Of a stretch of DNA of 64,000 bases, positions 1 through 12,529 are shown piece by piece; the stretch's first letter is position 1, and each line of letters begins with the position of its first letter. The translations under genes were made by a program, and so were the position numbers. The notes below the pieces were generated by a model. That model ran no database searches and was not told the DNA's origin. It saw only the letters and a list, made by a program, of their open reading frames with translations. This DNA is from Ottelia alismoides (lineage: Eukaryota; Streptophyta; Magnoliopsida; Alismatales; Hydrocharitaceae). The stretch covers positions 372,001 to 436,000 of the forward strand of contig JAZKJV010002317.1 in NCBI GenBank assembly GCA_037367405.1, in the 5' to 3' direction.

Positions 1-1875
1 CAACATTAATTTAAATTAAAATATGTTGCAACATTATCAACATAATTTAATTTAACATTAACTAATTAAGAGATAATGTGATAACAAAAAATGGAGTCAA
101 CCAACCACCCTTGAATTTAGGGGGCGTCACCTATGAACAATTCATAGGTGACGTCACCTATGAATTAGGTGGTTGTTTTGCCTCCTTTTTATTTTATATT
201 ATTATTTCATAATTAATTTTTGTAATAACAAATATCACAAAATTATTCACCAAATTAATTCCAAATTAATTTGTGAATATTTCAATCATGCCATTGAACA
301 TTATGTGAATCATATTCACAACCCAAACTAATTTGTAAATTTGCATTTCCAATTAATTAATAAATGTGAATCCAATCCACATTATTAATTAACAAATGCT
401 ATTTACATAAATTCTCTCTCTCTTTAATATATGTATATTATAAATCATATTTATAATACACAAATATTATGGATAGTATTATCCACATTCTCTAATCCAT
501 GATAATTAAATCCCATTTAGTTATCTTAGATAATCATTCTCACAATATGAATCATATTCATATTAAGCTTGATAATTAAATCTCATTTAATCATCAAGTT
601 CTTTTTTCTTGGATATGAATTTCATCAAATGAATTATTCTTGAACCCTTTCAAGAATAATGTGCTTTCTCCGCAGATACTTGGAGATAAGGACAGGGCGA
701 TTGTATTGTTCCACGTATAGTGACTTGGATATTGAGATTTTATCTCAAATCCAGATCGAACGAACCTCCCACAGATGCTTGATTAAATCAAGACCGCAAA
801 TCTAATATTCTTATTGAATCTGAATCTCATTCAGACCAATGTCCAACACTTGGACTAAGATCAGATTGCTTCTCTACTGGAAGGAGTCACTAAAATCCAG
901 ACCTGTTTCATCACTCTCTCGGAATGGAAGTGTCATGGATATACAATCGTTTATGATCACATCACCCTCAGGTATTCCCAATACATGTACATCCTGCATA
1001 CTGGAAGACCCATGGTCAACCCGAAGATCAAGATCTATTTTACACTGTCTTCTTCAGGGTTTGATCACTAAATTTTTCATTTGATCATTGGGATTTGGTA
1101 TCAATCATATACTTTCCAAAAGCATATATCATACCTAAGTCTTGATCATATACTTTCTAAAAGTATATACCAAACCTACAAATTCAGTCAAGCTTCCAAA
1201 GCGAGACGACCGTGCACGGAATTTGATTCTTCCCAATATCTCATGAGTGAGCTCATGTCTTCCAGTTCAGTAATGAACCTGTATGATCCCTTTGAGAGAT
1301 CGTATTACTCATATGTCCTTACATGCACACCAGCGCGCCGGTGTATAGACCTTGGTTAGGTCATCAACCTATTGATCTGCCAAATGTACACACTCAGACA
1401 TATAGTAATACATCTGTCTCCGGTCATAGGATGCGTGCCTATGCTGTGACAGCATTCAACACAGGACTTAGGTTATCTCGATCTCGTTAAGTCAACTCTT
1501 TGACCTAACTAATCTGACACCTCCGAATCTCTATTCCTATGCAGAGGACCTGCATCAAGAGGTCGGTCAGATATCAGCCTATGTGAGAAAGGATTGCCAT
1601 CTCCTACTCAGGCTGGAGATCATCTCTTAATAATCATTTGATGGTGCTTGATGAGTCCTCAATCTAACCCTTTAGATATTCATCCAAGCACCAGCCTCTA
1701 TGATTCAATTATTGAATCAACAGTTGTATAATCATCAAGATGGCCATGGTACATAACCCTAATTGTACAGAGGGACCTATTATGTAAATTATTTATTCTT
1801 CATTTCAGATCAAGGAATGATATTTGCAATAACATTTATTGCATAATGGCTCACCGTGGGCTCACATGTCCAACA
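1..1875 (-). repeat. 3' LTR of Copia element A, cut by the window edge
   Basis: The segment matches 7973-9851 and ends at the same CATGTCCAACA terminus. It is preceded, in element sense, by a purine-rich tract. About 700 bp of this LTR should lie to the left of the window. Confidence 0.9.
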
Positions 1876-1885
1876 ATCTCCCACT
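1876..1885 (-). other. Polypurine tract of Copia A
   Basis: The minus strand reads AGTGGGAGAT immediately before the 3' LTR start TGTTGG. This is the usual plus-strand primer of Copia elements. Confidence 0.85.
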
Positions 1886-1949
1886 AGCCCAAAGAGCCAT
1901 TAATGGGCTAATCATTTAAACCCACACTCATGTGACAATCATAGGCTAT

Positions 1950-4210
1950 TTAGGAAAATTGCTAGGTAAGCTGATTAGTCACTCTGTTCCTGCGAGACTA
2001 CGCCAAGTCCTTTTACGGTACTTGCATATCTCTAGGTAACAGTACTCGCATCCAATGCGAATGTTGCATCTTATGCAACCAATACTCAATCTAGTCAAAG
2101 CAGTTGTAGTGTCCTTGACACTATTGCTCAATAACTATTATAACCAGTATTTCCATAATCCTTATCAGAATACCCTTATTTCGGGAGATCTCTATCTCCT
2201 AAGGTATTCGCAGTTAAGACCTTTTAGATCTCTATCTATAAAGTCTTAAGCTTTCGAAGATATGACTTTGAGATCGCTATCTCAAAAAAATCTTGTCATC
2301 TATGAAGATTTTGTTATTACTGCAATCAAGTGTCTTCTCTCTCCATAGTAGGATTAGCAACACTTTACTACTCCCACTGCATGGCAGATATCTGGCTTTT
2401 GTACACATCTAGCATACACTAAGCTTCTCGTAACTGATGCACAAGTGCAAGCAGTTCTAGCATTCACTTCCTCAACTCTTTGAGGTGTTATTACTTTAGA
2501 TAGGTCAGTACCAAATCTTAAGGGAAGGAAGCCTTTCTTGGAATTTCCAAGAATGGAATATGTCCAAGGTGTACTACAAATGTGATAGTCCCAATGCCCT
2601 CTTTTCTTTGCTTATGAACAACTTCAGAACTAAGATCTAAGAGGTATTCTTGAGATCATATCTCAAGGTATGGAATAGCCAGATCATAAAACACTTATTA
2701 TCATCCTTATATCATTCCAAATGATTAGGATATTATCTACATTTAGCACAATGAACACAATGGCACTCCCACTAAGCTTCACATGGTTTATCAAGACTCT
2801 ATCTGAAAATCATAACATCTATAATTTCATCAAATCTTATGTTCCATCTTCAAGAAGCTTATTTGAGTCCACAGATGGATTTCTTTAGCTTTCACATCTT
2901 ACTTTCCCAAATCATGAAGCCCTGGGGCTACTTCATGTGAATATCCTCAAAGAGGTATTCTTTAGAGGAATGCAATCTTGAGTTACATCTCGAAGATGCA
3001 ACAATCAAGTTGTGTAGCTAGGGTTAGCAATACTCTGATGATTTCAAGCATGGTTTCCGAAGAGCAAGTCTCATTGCAAGCAATGTCTTCTCTTCCGGTG
3101 TGTAGCTTATGGCTACGAACCGAGCTTTGAAGGTCTCTACCTTCTCATCAGATTCCCTCTTCTCTTGAAGATCCATTTACACCTTTATGGGTCTTACCCA
3201 TATAGGTGGATCCTCGAGGGTCCATATACAACACTTGTATATGAAGTCTACTTTAGACTTTATTGCTAATATCCATCTTTCCATGTCATGATCCTTAGGA
3301 GCTTCATCACATGAAGTCCGATCACTCTCAGACTTAACTGACACATGGAATACATCCTCAAACTCATTTGAAGAGGTATTAATGTTTCATCTTTAATTGT
3401 CCTTTTAGTTCCCGATTTCAGGAGCCTCATTATCTTCTCAAGATTAAATGAGTTCCTTCACTTCATTTTCATCTTAATTCTCAAGAGTCTCAATCCTCTA
3501 AGAATCACATTCTCAGAGATGAGATATTTTAAGAATCTCAAGGTCATAAAGTAGGTATCCCATACCATCCTTTATTTCCTAATGAAGTAGCACTCTCGAG
3601 TGCTTAATTCCAGCTTATTAAGAATATATAGTGTAGTCTGTACTACATATATACCTGGAAACTTAAGAGGTAATTATGCTAAAAAACATCATTGATCAAG
3701 TCATGTCATACATGATCCAATTGTATATCCCTACAACTCTATTGAGTTCAGGTTTATTAGGAGGAGTGAGATAGAAATGATATTCATATCTCCATAAGGT
3801 ATTCTTTGAATTTTATCTAATAGGTACAAGCTACCTAGGTTAGATCAAATTCATTTGATCTTTATTCAAACTTTGGTTCTAAACCAAAATTATGAAATCT
3901 CTGAACATTTCAAAGGTTTCTTAGATGAAGAGAAGAAATTTCATATCATACGTAATCATCAATAGTAATCACATATCCATAATGTTTACTGTGATATAGA
4001 TGATCTACATACATCAATATGTATGAGATCTTGAATGCCTCGACATCTAACACCATTCCCAGAGAAGAGTGTATTGGACATTTTACTTTGAATACAATAC
4101 TCACAAGTATGTAAGATTTGAAATTTTAGACATTCTAAAGTTTCATATCTTACTAGTCTATTGATCATATCAATAGACAAATGTCCAAAGCTTGATGCCA
4201 AATCATTGTC
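1950..4210 (-). pseudogene. Degenerate Copia pol (pre-integrase, RT, RNase H region)
   Basis: The frame at 3986-4201 reads as a GAG-pre-integrase domain: FGHLSIDMINRLV near its start, the zinc pair as CEYC, then a K-M-S segment and LIHIDVC at the entry to integrase. At about 2780-3100 the minus strand gives Copia RT pieces broken by stops: a decayed version of the D-V-K-x-A-F-L block, then KSICGLK followed by a W-N-I-R-F-D-E block. Between and after these, many stops and indels remove any continuous frame. The RNase H region (about 1950-2700) is too decayed to read. This is a relic of integrase and reverse transcriptase and is not translatable. Confidence 0.75.
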
Positions 4211-7200
4211 AAATGATCTTCATCCTCCTATTGATCTTATAAGGTTTGATTTTCAGTATTAGAAATCTTAATGAACAATTCATTAATTTTCTAATTTTGT
4301 GGAGTCCACTAGATGTTAGATTACTATCTGAAATATTTCCATCATAACTCTTTATGATAGTTCTATCTCAAAATTCATGTTTATTTCCAACATTTAGAAA
4401 CAATCAATGAGTGTACTCTACTATCTAGGTCATAGAGACATTCCCCAAGACTAAGGGCTCTCCCACTGAGAATATGAAGTCTATCTATCCAACAGAGATT
4501 GCTGCAACAATTACAGCAATATCCCTGTAGATGACTACTAAACCTTAAGATCAAATTTCTAATCTTCTAATATATGCAACCAATTGTAAATGTCATTAGA
4601 AGATTTGGATACAATTGTCAGACTTTATCTTATGAAATAAGAAAGTCAGAGTCAATGATTATATGTAGATTATTCTAATGCTCTATCTGAGTCCTTCACC
4701 AAGGATTTTAGACAGATTTGATAGTCATACTATCAACACATCAACTTATTGCAGTATTGGCATTCATCCAACTCTTTGGATGTCATATGGAAGTCACAGA
4801 AGTAGGTCAACTCTTTGACTTTCCTTCTTACTTGGGTCCGACCCATGCTTCCACTGCGCTCTCTTCATCTATAAACAACCATTGTTCAAGACAAAGAATA
4901 TCTTATGTTGAATTCAAAGGATTTCAATACAAGAGCATTTCAACATTTATACATGCTTCATTAAATTCATTCAAAATGATTATTATGAAGCTTCATGAAT
5001 GACTAGAGTATAGACAGTAGAATGATGACACTCATCATATTTACATACATCTTAACTCTTAGAGACTTAGGTTTAGGTAGGTATTCAAACATTTTGAATA
5101 CATCATCTCTTTCGAGCCACCGTTCTACATAAAGCAGAGAACCATGCCATTCATGATTAAATGTCTAGAGCACATATGTATGCCAAAATATCTTCTTTGA
5201 TTTTATAAGGATTATTCGACAATTACGATCACCATCGGCATGTCACTTCCAAAGTACACCCGATGAAAGATCAAGACTATAGAGAAATACGAACCCTAAG
5301 GTGATGTCTTATTGTCTTATTTAATTGTCATACCTCATTATGTTGAGGAATCTTGCACATTGCAACTACATACATTATGTGTCCAATTGCAAGTACAATA
5401 TCTGGATCATGATTCCAATCCATGATATTTTACTGGTTATTATTGAGTATAACATTGAGTGGGTTTAATGAAGGATTATCTGAAATAAGAAATTTGCATA
5501 AGGGTGTATATTATATAGATATATATATATATATGTTTTACTTTGATTTAGGAATTTTTATATCAAAGTTGTCTTGCCTTGTCAACACTGAAAGTTCATT
5601 CCCTTAATCACTTTCAATGTAAGAGATATTCTTACCATTATATCTCTAGCAAGATCTGGGATCTCCTTTCCTATCTTTGTCGCATCCCAATAATATGAGA
5701 ACTTACGACTCCGATAAAAATAAGCATGAACTCATTCCACCTTGCAAGTCCAACTTGCATTCCCAATTCGGTCTTTAACACTCGGGCCCACCACCCCTAA
5801 GATGATGTTGACCCGTTGCTAATTGAACCAACCATCAACAGGATTAGAACTCGCTATGCGCAATCCAATATCGCCCCAATAATATGAGGACTCGATATTG
5901 GGGTCACTACGCATACGGCCTTACTCTTTCGAGAAGCAAAGAGCCCGATCCAATTAAATCATGTAAAGGATCTGTCACTTCGGACAGGCATCTCCTATAC
6001 ACAACAAATGGCGACGAAACCCGTCGCCTTGACGGGAGACCATGGGTGTCACTTATGTGATCCTCCACCTCATATTCAAATTGTAATTAATTATCGTGAA
6101 TCATATTCACATAATTAATTCTCCAAGGGAAATACACATCTATTCATAATAGAGTGTTTATTGGATATAATTAATTTAATCACATTAAATTACTCATCAA
6201 TCCAATCATCAATCAACAAACATGTCTTTTACTTGAATAGTAGGCATATTCTCAAAGTACGTATTATTCGAATTTTAATAATTAGAAAATTACACATTGA
6301 CTTTCTCCGGCATTATACAATCCCAACCCACTGTCATGGCCAGTACCGACGAGAGTGGAAAGGACCACATACGTTGCAACCCGCGACCCCAATGCTCTCC
6401 GACTAGGCACCATATCCGCCTCGGGAAAGGATAATACCAGATAGATCATCATGTACTTTGAGATTCTCATCAGTTTTTCAACCGAAATTATACCATATAA
6501 TATACATCAAAACAATTTTGATTATATTATAAGGAGATTTGCTAAACAAATCCCCAATCCTATTCAAGCAAGAGGGTTTTTCATATAAAAGTTGTCCTAC
6601 AACTATTGTAGGATAAACTATGGTTTTTCATGAAATCAATGTTTGTTGATGAAGCCAATGATCAAGATCTAACATCTCATCATTGTGGTTTAGGAAAACG
6701 CCATTCAATGAAATAATCATCTCTTTAAATATTTCACAAATATTTATCACTAATTATGTCAGAAAATTAACAATTAATTTTCATCATGATAATTGAATGA
6801 CTTATCACAAGGATCAAGATCAAAAAATATTAATTTCCAGCAGTGACCCCAATCACCAAAATTAACTTATCTTGATCAATTTAAATCCAAAAAATGCAAA
6901 CTCAGTTTCCAAAGATTGACTATTTGATTTATTAAAGAACCCAAGTGATAATTCACGCATTTTGAGGCGGATCAAAACCGTAATTATCTCATTAATCACG
7001 TTCGGATCCGCAGTTCCCGCAACAATGAATATATGCATATTCAAAAGACCATATCTTGAGCAAATGAAGTCCAAATTTCACAAACTCAAATCCTATGGTT
7101 TCCTTAATTAATGGAAAAAAATACAATTGAAAATTTCGTGTTTAAACATTTTAAACGGTGCCAAAAAATTCAATTATACAGAGGTGCGAAAATTGAAATG

Positions 7201-7270
7201 CAGTAAAAATTTCACAACTCTTTCAAGAACAAATCGTCTAAGGTCTATGGATCATATCCAAAACCTTTCT
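4211..7270 (-). other. Copia A interior, gag side: no readable gene
   Basis: By position this stretch should hold gag, protease and the start of integrase. I could not read a gag domain, a zinc knuckle or a D-S-G protease motif in any minus-strand frame. A less AT-rich block at about 5690-6480 looks non-coding. The stretch is either heavily decayed or a replaced, non-autonomous interior. Confidence 0.5.
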
Positions 7271-7273
7271 CAA

Positions 7274-7289
7274 CCTGGCTCTGATATCA
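7274..7289 (-). other. Primer binding site (initiator tRNA-Met) of Copia A
   Basis: The minus strand reads TGATATCAGAGCCAGG two bases after the LTR end. It matches the complement of the plant initiator tRNA-Met 3' end (TGGTATCAGAGCCAGG) except at one base. This fixes both the LTR boundary and the orientation. Confidence 0.9.
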
Positions 7290-7291
7290 CT

Positions 7292-9851
7292 TGAAGGATA
7301 TTGAGAATCCTTAAGCGCATCATAGAAGCATGTTGATTGCATCGTATGCAATCGAAGCAACTAGTCGCACTAGTCGCTAGATGCGGCGGAAATTAAATTA
7401 TTTAAAACTAAAGATGAAACCACATGATCACGAGAACACTTCTCGGATCATTTCATCAAACCACAAAGTATAAGGAATACCACTTGAAGTGTGGTTGTGA
7501 TCGCGAGATCCCAAAGTAGAGATCCTCCTGTCTTAAGTCCAGTCCACGAAGAACGCACTTGCAGGCGCGATGATGAGTCACGTTCCTTCCCGCAATCCTC
7601 GATGAAGATCCAAGCGATGGCTCCCCCAATTTCGTCAAACGAAATCTGTCGTCTTCCTTTAGAGTAAGCAACTCCAAAGAAGATGGAGATCCATGAGTCG
7701 TTGAAGGCGAAAGCCGAGAGTCTCTCCTTTCCCAACAAAAGATGGACGCCCATCTTTTGGAGGAGAGAAAGAGAGAGGGCGAGAATATGAGAGAGAGAGA
7801 GAGAGTTGTAACCTTGTACAACTCTTAATCATGTACCTTGGAAGGCTACCCTAGCCCTCCTTTTATATTAGTTTAGGATCCAATGGATCTCAATCCATGG
7901 GACACATAGATCCAACGGCTAGGCTTGGTCTATGTAAGATCAATGGCTATGATTGTTGTTGGTTAAAACCGACAACATTAATTTAAATTAAAATATGTTG
8001 CAACATTATCAACATAATTTAATTTAACATTAAATAATTAAGAGATAATGTGATAACAAAAAATGGAGTCAACCAACCACCCTTGAATTTAGGGGGCGTC
8101 ACCTATGAACAATTCATAGGTGACGCCACCTATGAATTAGGTGGTTGTTTTGCCTCCTTTTTATTTTATCTTATTATTTCTTAATTAATTTTTGTAATAA
8201 CAAATATCACAAAATTATTCACCAAATTAATTCCAAATTAATTTGTAAATATTTCAATCATGCCATTGAACATTATGTGAATCATTTTCGCAACCCAAAC
8301 TAATTTGTAAATTTGCATTTCCAATTAATTAATAAATAAATGTGAATCCAATCCACATTATTAATTAACAAATGCTATTTACATAAATTCTCTCTCTCTT
8401 CAATATATGTATATTATAAATCATATTTATAATACACAAATATTATGGATAGTATTATCCACATTCTCTAATCCTTGATAATTAAATCCGATTTAATTAT
8501 CTTAGATAATCATTCTCACAATATGAATCATATTCTTATTAAGCTTGATCATTAAATCTCATTTAATCATCAAGTTCTTTTTGCTTGGTTATGAATTTCA
8601 TCAAATGAATTATTCTTGAACCCTTTCAAGAATAATGTGCTTTCTCCGCAGATACTTGGAGATAAGGACAGGGCGATTGTATTGTTCCACGTATAGTGAC
8701 TTGGATAATGAGATTTTATCTCAAATCCAGATCGAACGAACCTCCCACAAATTCTTGATTAAATCAAGACCGCAGATCTAATCTTCTTATTGAATCTGAA
8801 TCTCATTCAGACCAATGTCCAACACTTGGACTAAGATCAGATTGCTTCTCTACTAGAAGGAGTCATTAAAATCCAGACCTATTTCATCACTCCCTCGGAA
8901 TGGAAGCGTCATGGATATACAATCGTTTATGATTACATCACCCTCAGGTATTCTCAATACATGTACATCCTACATACTGGAAGACCCATGGTCAACCCGA
9001 AGATCAAGATCTATTTTACAATGTCTTCTTCAGGGTTTGATCACTGAGTTTCTCATTTGATCATTGGGATTTGGTATCGATCATATACTTTCCAAAAGCA
9101 TATATCATACCTAGGTCTTGATCATATACTTTCCAAAAGTATATATCAAACCTACAAATTTAGTCAAGCTTCCAAAGCGAGACGACCGTGCACGGAATTT
9201 GATTCTTCCCAATATCTCATGAGTGAGCTCATATCGTCTGGTTCAGTAATGAACATGTATGATCCCTTTGAGAGATCGCATTACTCATATGTCCTTACAT
9301 GCACACCAGCGCGCCGGTGTATAGACCTTGGTTAGGTCAAAAACCTATTAGTCTGCCAAATGTACACACTCAGACATATAGTAATACATCTGTCTCCGGT
9401 CACAGGATGCGTGCCTATGTTGTGACAGCATTCAACACAGGACTTAGGTTATCTCGATCTCATTAAGTCAACTCTTTGACCTAACTAATCTGACACCTCC
9501 GAATCTCTATTCCTATGTAGAGGACCTGCATCAAGAGGTCGGTCAGATATCAGCCTATGTGAGAAAGGATTGCCATCTCCTACTCAGGTTGGAGATCATC
9601 TCTTAATAATCATTTGACGGTGCTTGACGAGTCCTCAATCTAACCCTTTAGATATTCATCCAAGCAAAAGCCTCTATGTTTCAATTATTGAATCAACAGT
9701 TGTATGATCATCAAGATGGCCATGGTACATAACCCTAATTGTACAGAGGGACCTATTATGCAAATTATTTATTCTTCATTTCAGATCAGGGAATGATATT
9801 TGCAATAACATTTATTGCATAATGGATCGCCGTGGGCTCACATGTCCAACA
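7292..9851 (-). repeat. 5' LTR of Copia element A
   Basis: This 2,560-bp LTR reads right to left, from TGTTGGACATG at 9851 to a CA end at 7292. Its 7973-9851 portion matches 1-1875. The remaining 7292-7972 portion should match sequence left of the window. A GA-rich tract (about 7785-7806) and a conserved leader follow the TATA box. Open frames in the LTR on either strand look incidental: none resembles a known protein. Confidence 0.88.
7861..7870 (-). promoter_or_regulatory. LTR promoter TATA box of Copia A
   Basis: The minus strand reads TAATATAAAA about 570 bp upstream of the LTR end. A GA-rich leader follows downstream, the normal position for the LTR transcription start. Confidence 0.6.
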
Positions 9852-11849
9852 GCCTTTACTAGTCCCTAGCAAACACTTATGCAATAAGTGCACAAAAAGA
9901 AAAACAAAGAAAAGAAAAAGAAGAAAGATGGATTGAATTTAATTATCAAACTTGCCTTCATAAAATAAAAGTTTGGAGCTTAAGTAGGACCTTTGGAATT
10001 TTAGTGCATGTGGAATCTTAATGAGAACCGGATTTGAAATCCAACAGCCTCCGAGAATCCCACAACTCTGCTCAAGTCTCCTCAATATCTAGGTCAGAAA
10101 TATTTCAACTCATACGCAAATCCTTACGACTATGAATCTGACTCGTACAGTGTCAATGATGGTGGCTCTCCCAACTTAAATGACAAAGGGACTGAATTCT
10201 CCAATATGACAACCCAATGATTCCCCAATCCAACAACTCATTCCTCGAGGAGCGGGGTATTCCCTTCTAAGTTCAAGTGGCAACCAGCTCAAGAGGAGGG
10301 GTGAAGAGAAGAATGGACGGTAGCCAGTGTAGCTACCTATCCTATGATGCAAGACCAGTGTAGTCAAGTCATCCAGCTGCAGGCTCACATGATTTGACTT
10401 TGAAGCTCAAGCTTGCTGACTATACACATATGTACACTCCGACAGGCATTTTTATTTTTGTACAGGCCTGTCCACTTTTTTTTGGAGTTTTTGATTTTTG
10501 CTCTCTCTCTCTCTCTCTCTCTTCTCTTTTTTAATACTATATACAACAACATTTACATAGGGAGTTTTTCCTTTTGAGCTAGTAGACTATCCCTCTTTTG
10601 AAGCTTTATTGCAACCAACAATCTCCTGTCCTCAAAACTCATCATCACCGGATGGGTTGGGGTGCACTTCCCTCCCTGGAGGAGGACAAGTGTTTCCACC
10701 TGTATGCGTCTCATACCAGCAAATCCATCCCCCTCACCACTCGAACTGAGTTGAGCCAAGTGAAAGGCACAGGTGTCTAAGTTAGGTCATTATCAACAAG
10801 AGCCGTGCGTATGCTCCAAAATACTCTACTTAGGCAGTCAAGAATCCATTGAACCCAGTCTCGTGATCCTCAAAGAATTAAGTCAACTAGACCAGAAGTA
10901 CCTCAATTCCAGCTCCTATAAGGTTCATGTTAATTAGGTAGATTTTAAGGTCCAATCAAGCTCCAATCTTCGAATTTTACTTAGACTTGTTCAACAATCA
11001 AACTCAATCCGAAAAATGCTCATGATATGCGAATGCTATGCAGAATGTGGAAAATATGTTTGTGATGCAATTTTTCAAATATTTTGAACTTTTTTATGGG
11101 TTTTTGAAAAGATGATGCATATGCATTTTTTTGGGTTTTTCAAAAAGATTTTTCAAATGTTTTTGGTATTTTAATTTTGTAAATGTTTTTGGGATTTTTA
11201 AAAATAAAAGATTTTGGCTAAAAGCTAGGTACACATATTTACATGGGGATGCATCTTATATTTGCAAGAAGTGGATTTTAAGAATTTACAAGGGTAAGTG
11301 GTCGATTTTTATAGGTATATAGATAAAGAATTTTAGGTGAGATGTATGTATTCCTCAAACTTATTGAAAAGGTTATTCAAACAATTTTGAAAACTATAGA
11401 CCAAAATAATTTTTACAAACAATTTTACAAACACGTACACACATTTGAAAATCATTTTGCAAAGGTTTTTCCAAATAGTATATATAGATTTTTTAAATAT
11501 TTTTACAACCATTTTTCAAACCATTTGCAAATTGTTTTTCAAACATTTTTATTTCACACAAAGAAAATATTTTTTTCCAAACAAAATATTTTACAAAGGT
11601 TGAAAACATGTTACAAAAAGTTTTCAAAATAGTTTTCAAAAGGTTTTTCACAAGGATTTTCAAACTAATTTTCAAACATTTTGCAAAAAATATTTTCACC
11701 TGATTACCAGTCAGTAAGTACAAAAAGAATTTGAGGAATGCACAACATCTTTTATTAAGGTTTTTAATGAATTTTATAAGTATAATAGTCATATTTATTA
11801 GTAAAAATATGAAAGTACGAGTTATGGCTAAAGTATATACGCAGTATAT
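9852..11849 (-). other. 3' untranslated region of the Athila-type element
   Basis: No coding frame is recognised here. It holds a (CT)n tract at about 10501-10523. At 11080-11700 there is a cryptically simple stretch in which TTTTCAAA and ACAAAC words recur, producing low-complexity K/F/N frames on both strands. An envelope-like gene, present in some Athila elements, is not visible. Confidence 0.55.
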
Positions 11850-12370
11850 ATGACCCCCCTATACTTAGCTTGAGCTATGTCCTCATAGATCGGAGAGAAA
11901 AGAGAACACATAACTCGTAATGAGTATAGAAAAGTCCAAAGATTAAATGAATAAGAGATGAATTAATAAACAAATGAGAAGTCGACCATCCCCCCTATAC
12001 TTAGGATCAAATAATCCTAAGTATAGCAGACTGTACACAAAGCAGGGAGGGTCAAGGGTGGGAATGAACATATCATACTCAGAATGTCTCCCCCTATACT
12101 TAGGGTAAGATATCCATAAGTATAGACAAGAAGAGGAGACAGTGGAGAGGATCAAAGAATAGAATCAACTCGGGGTGCACACCCCCTATACTTAGGACAA
12201 AGTATGTCCTAAGTAGAAGACTGACAAAAAGGGGCGAGATCTTTTCAGTAGATAAAGAAGATAGAAGAGGAAAAGAAGAAAAGAGGAAAATAGGAAAAGA
12301 GAATAATCAGATCACAGCTCAATGTGTGCACCCCCCTATACTTAGGACAAGGAGCATCCTAAGTATAGCA
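11850..12370 (-). repeat. Array of five hairpins with polypurine-like G runs
   Basis: Five units start at about 11855, 11995, 12094, 12186 and 12336. Each has a run of 4-6 C, then CTATACTTAGGAT, a short loop and the inverse arm ATCCTAAGTATAG. The unit at 11995-12026 is a perfect 13-bp stem with a 6-base loop, and the unit at 11855 is the most decayed. In element sense each reads ...CTAAGTATAGGGGGG, which looks like a repeated polypurine tract between integrase and the 3' LTR. Confidence 0.85.
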
Positions 12371-12529
12371 AAATCATAAGACGACGACGGGGTGGCAGAC
12401 ATAACGAATGAATGAATGAATGATATGGACATATGGATCTATACTATGGAAGATGGAAGTGATAAACATGTATGAGATGCAGGTGATGTGAGTCAAAGAG
12501 CACATCTCATACCAAATGAATAGGGGCAA

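Larger units (their letters stand above)
1..9851 (-). mobile_element. Copia LTR retrotransposon (A), long LTRs, degenerate interior
   Basis: Positions 1-1875 are repeated almost base for base at 7973-9851, which gives two LTRs around a 5.4-kb interior. Orientation is minus. The primer site (7274-7289) and TATA box (7861-7870) lie in or beside the right-hand LTR, and a purine tract abuts the left-hand LTR at 1876-1885. LTR ends are TG/CA (TGTTGGACATG at the minus-strand start). The interior keeps Copia-type pre-integrase and reverse-transcriptase signatures but has stop codons throughout, so it cannot be autonomous. The LTR copies differ by scattered substitutions and a few small indels, suggesting moderate age. 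The element interrupts the 3' region of the Athila-type element that continues at 9852. The 3' LTR is cut by the window start, so its target duplication cannot be checked. Confidence 0.9.

Noticed and set aside
1081..1359. A plus-strand frame, repeated with few changes at 9057-9335, that looks like a conserved 92-residue protein
   Set aside because: The two copies are the two LTRs of Copia A, so similarity reflects LTR identity. The frame is antisense to the element and resembles no known family.
7270..7292. A tRNA-like segment on the plus strand (CCTGGCTCTGATATCA)
   Set aside because: It is the primer binding site of Copia A read on the opposite strand. There is no cloverleaf around it.
7448..7821. 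Overlapping minus-strand frames of 101 and 121 codons
   Set aside because: They lie in the transcribed leader part of the LTR downstream of the TATA box. They have no family resemblance and look incidental.
12000..12370. A CRISPR-like array because of regularly spaced near-identical palindromes
   Set aside because: Only five units, irregular spacing (about 90-150 bp), plant context and position in an Athila 3' region. No cas genes.
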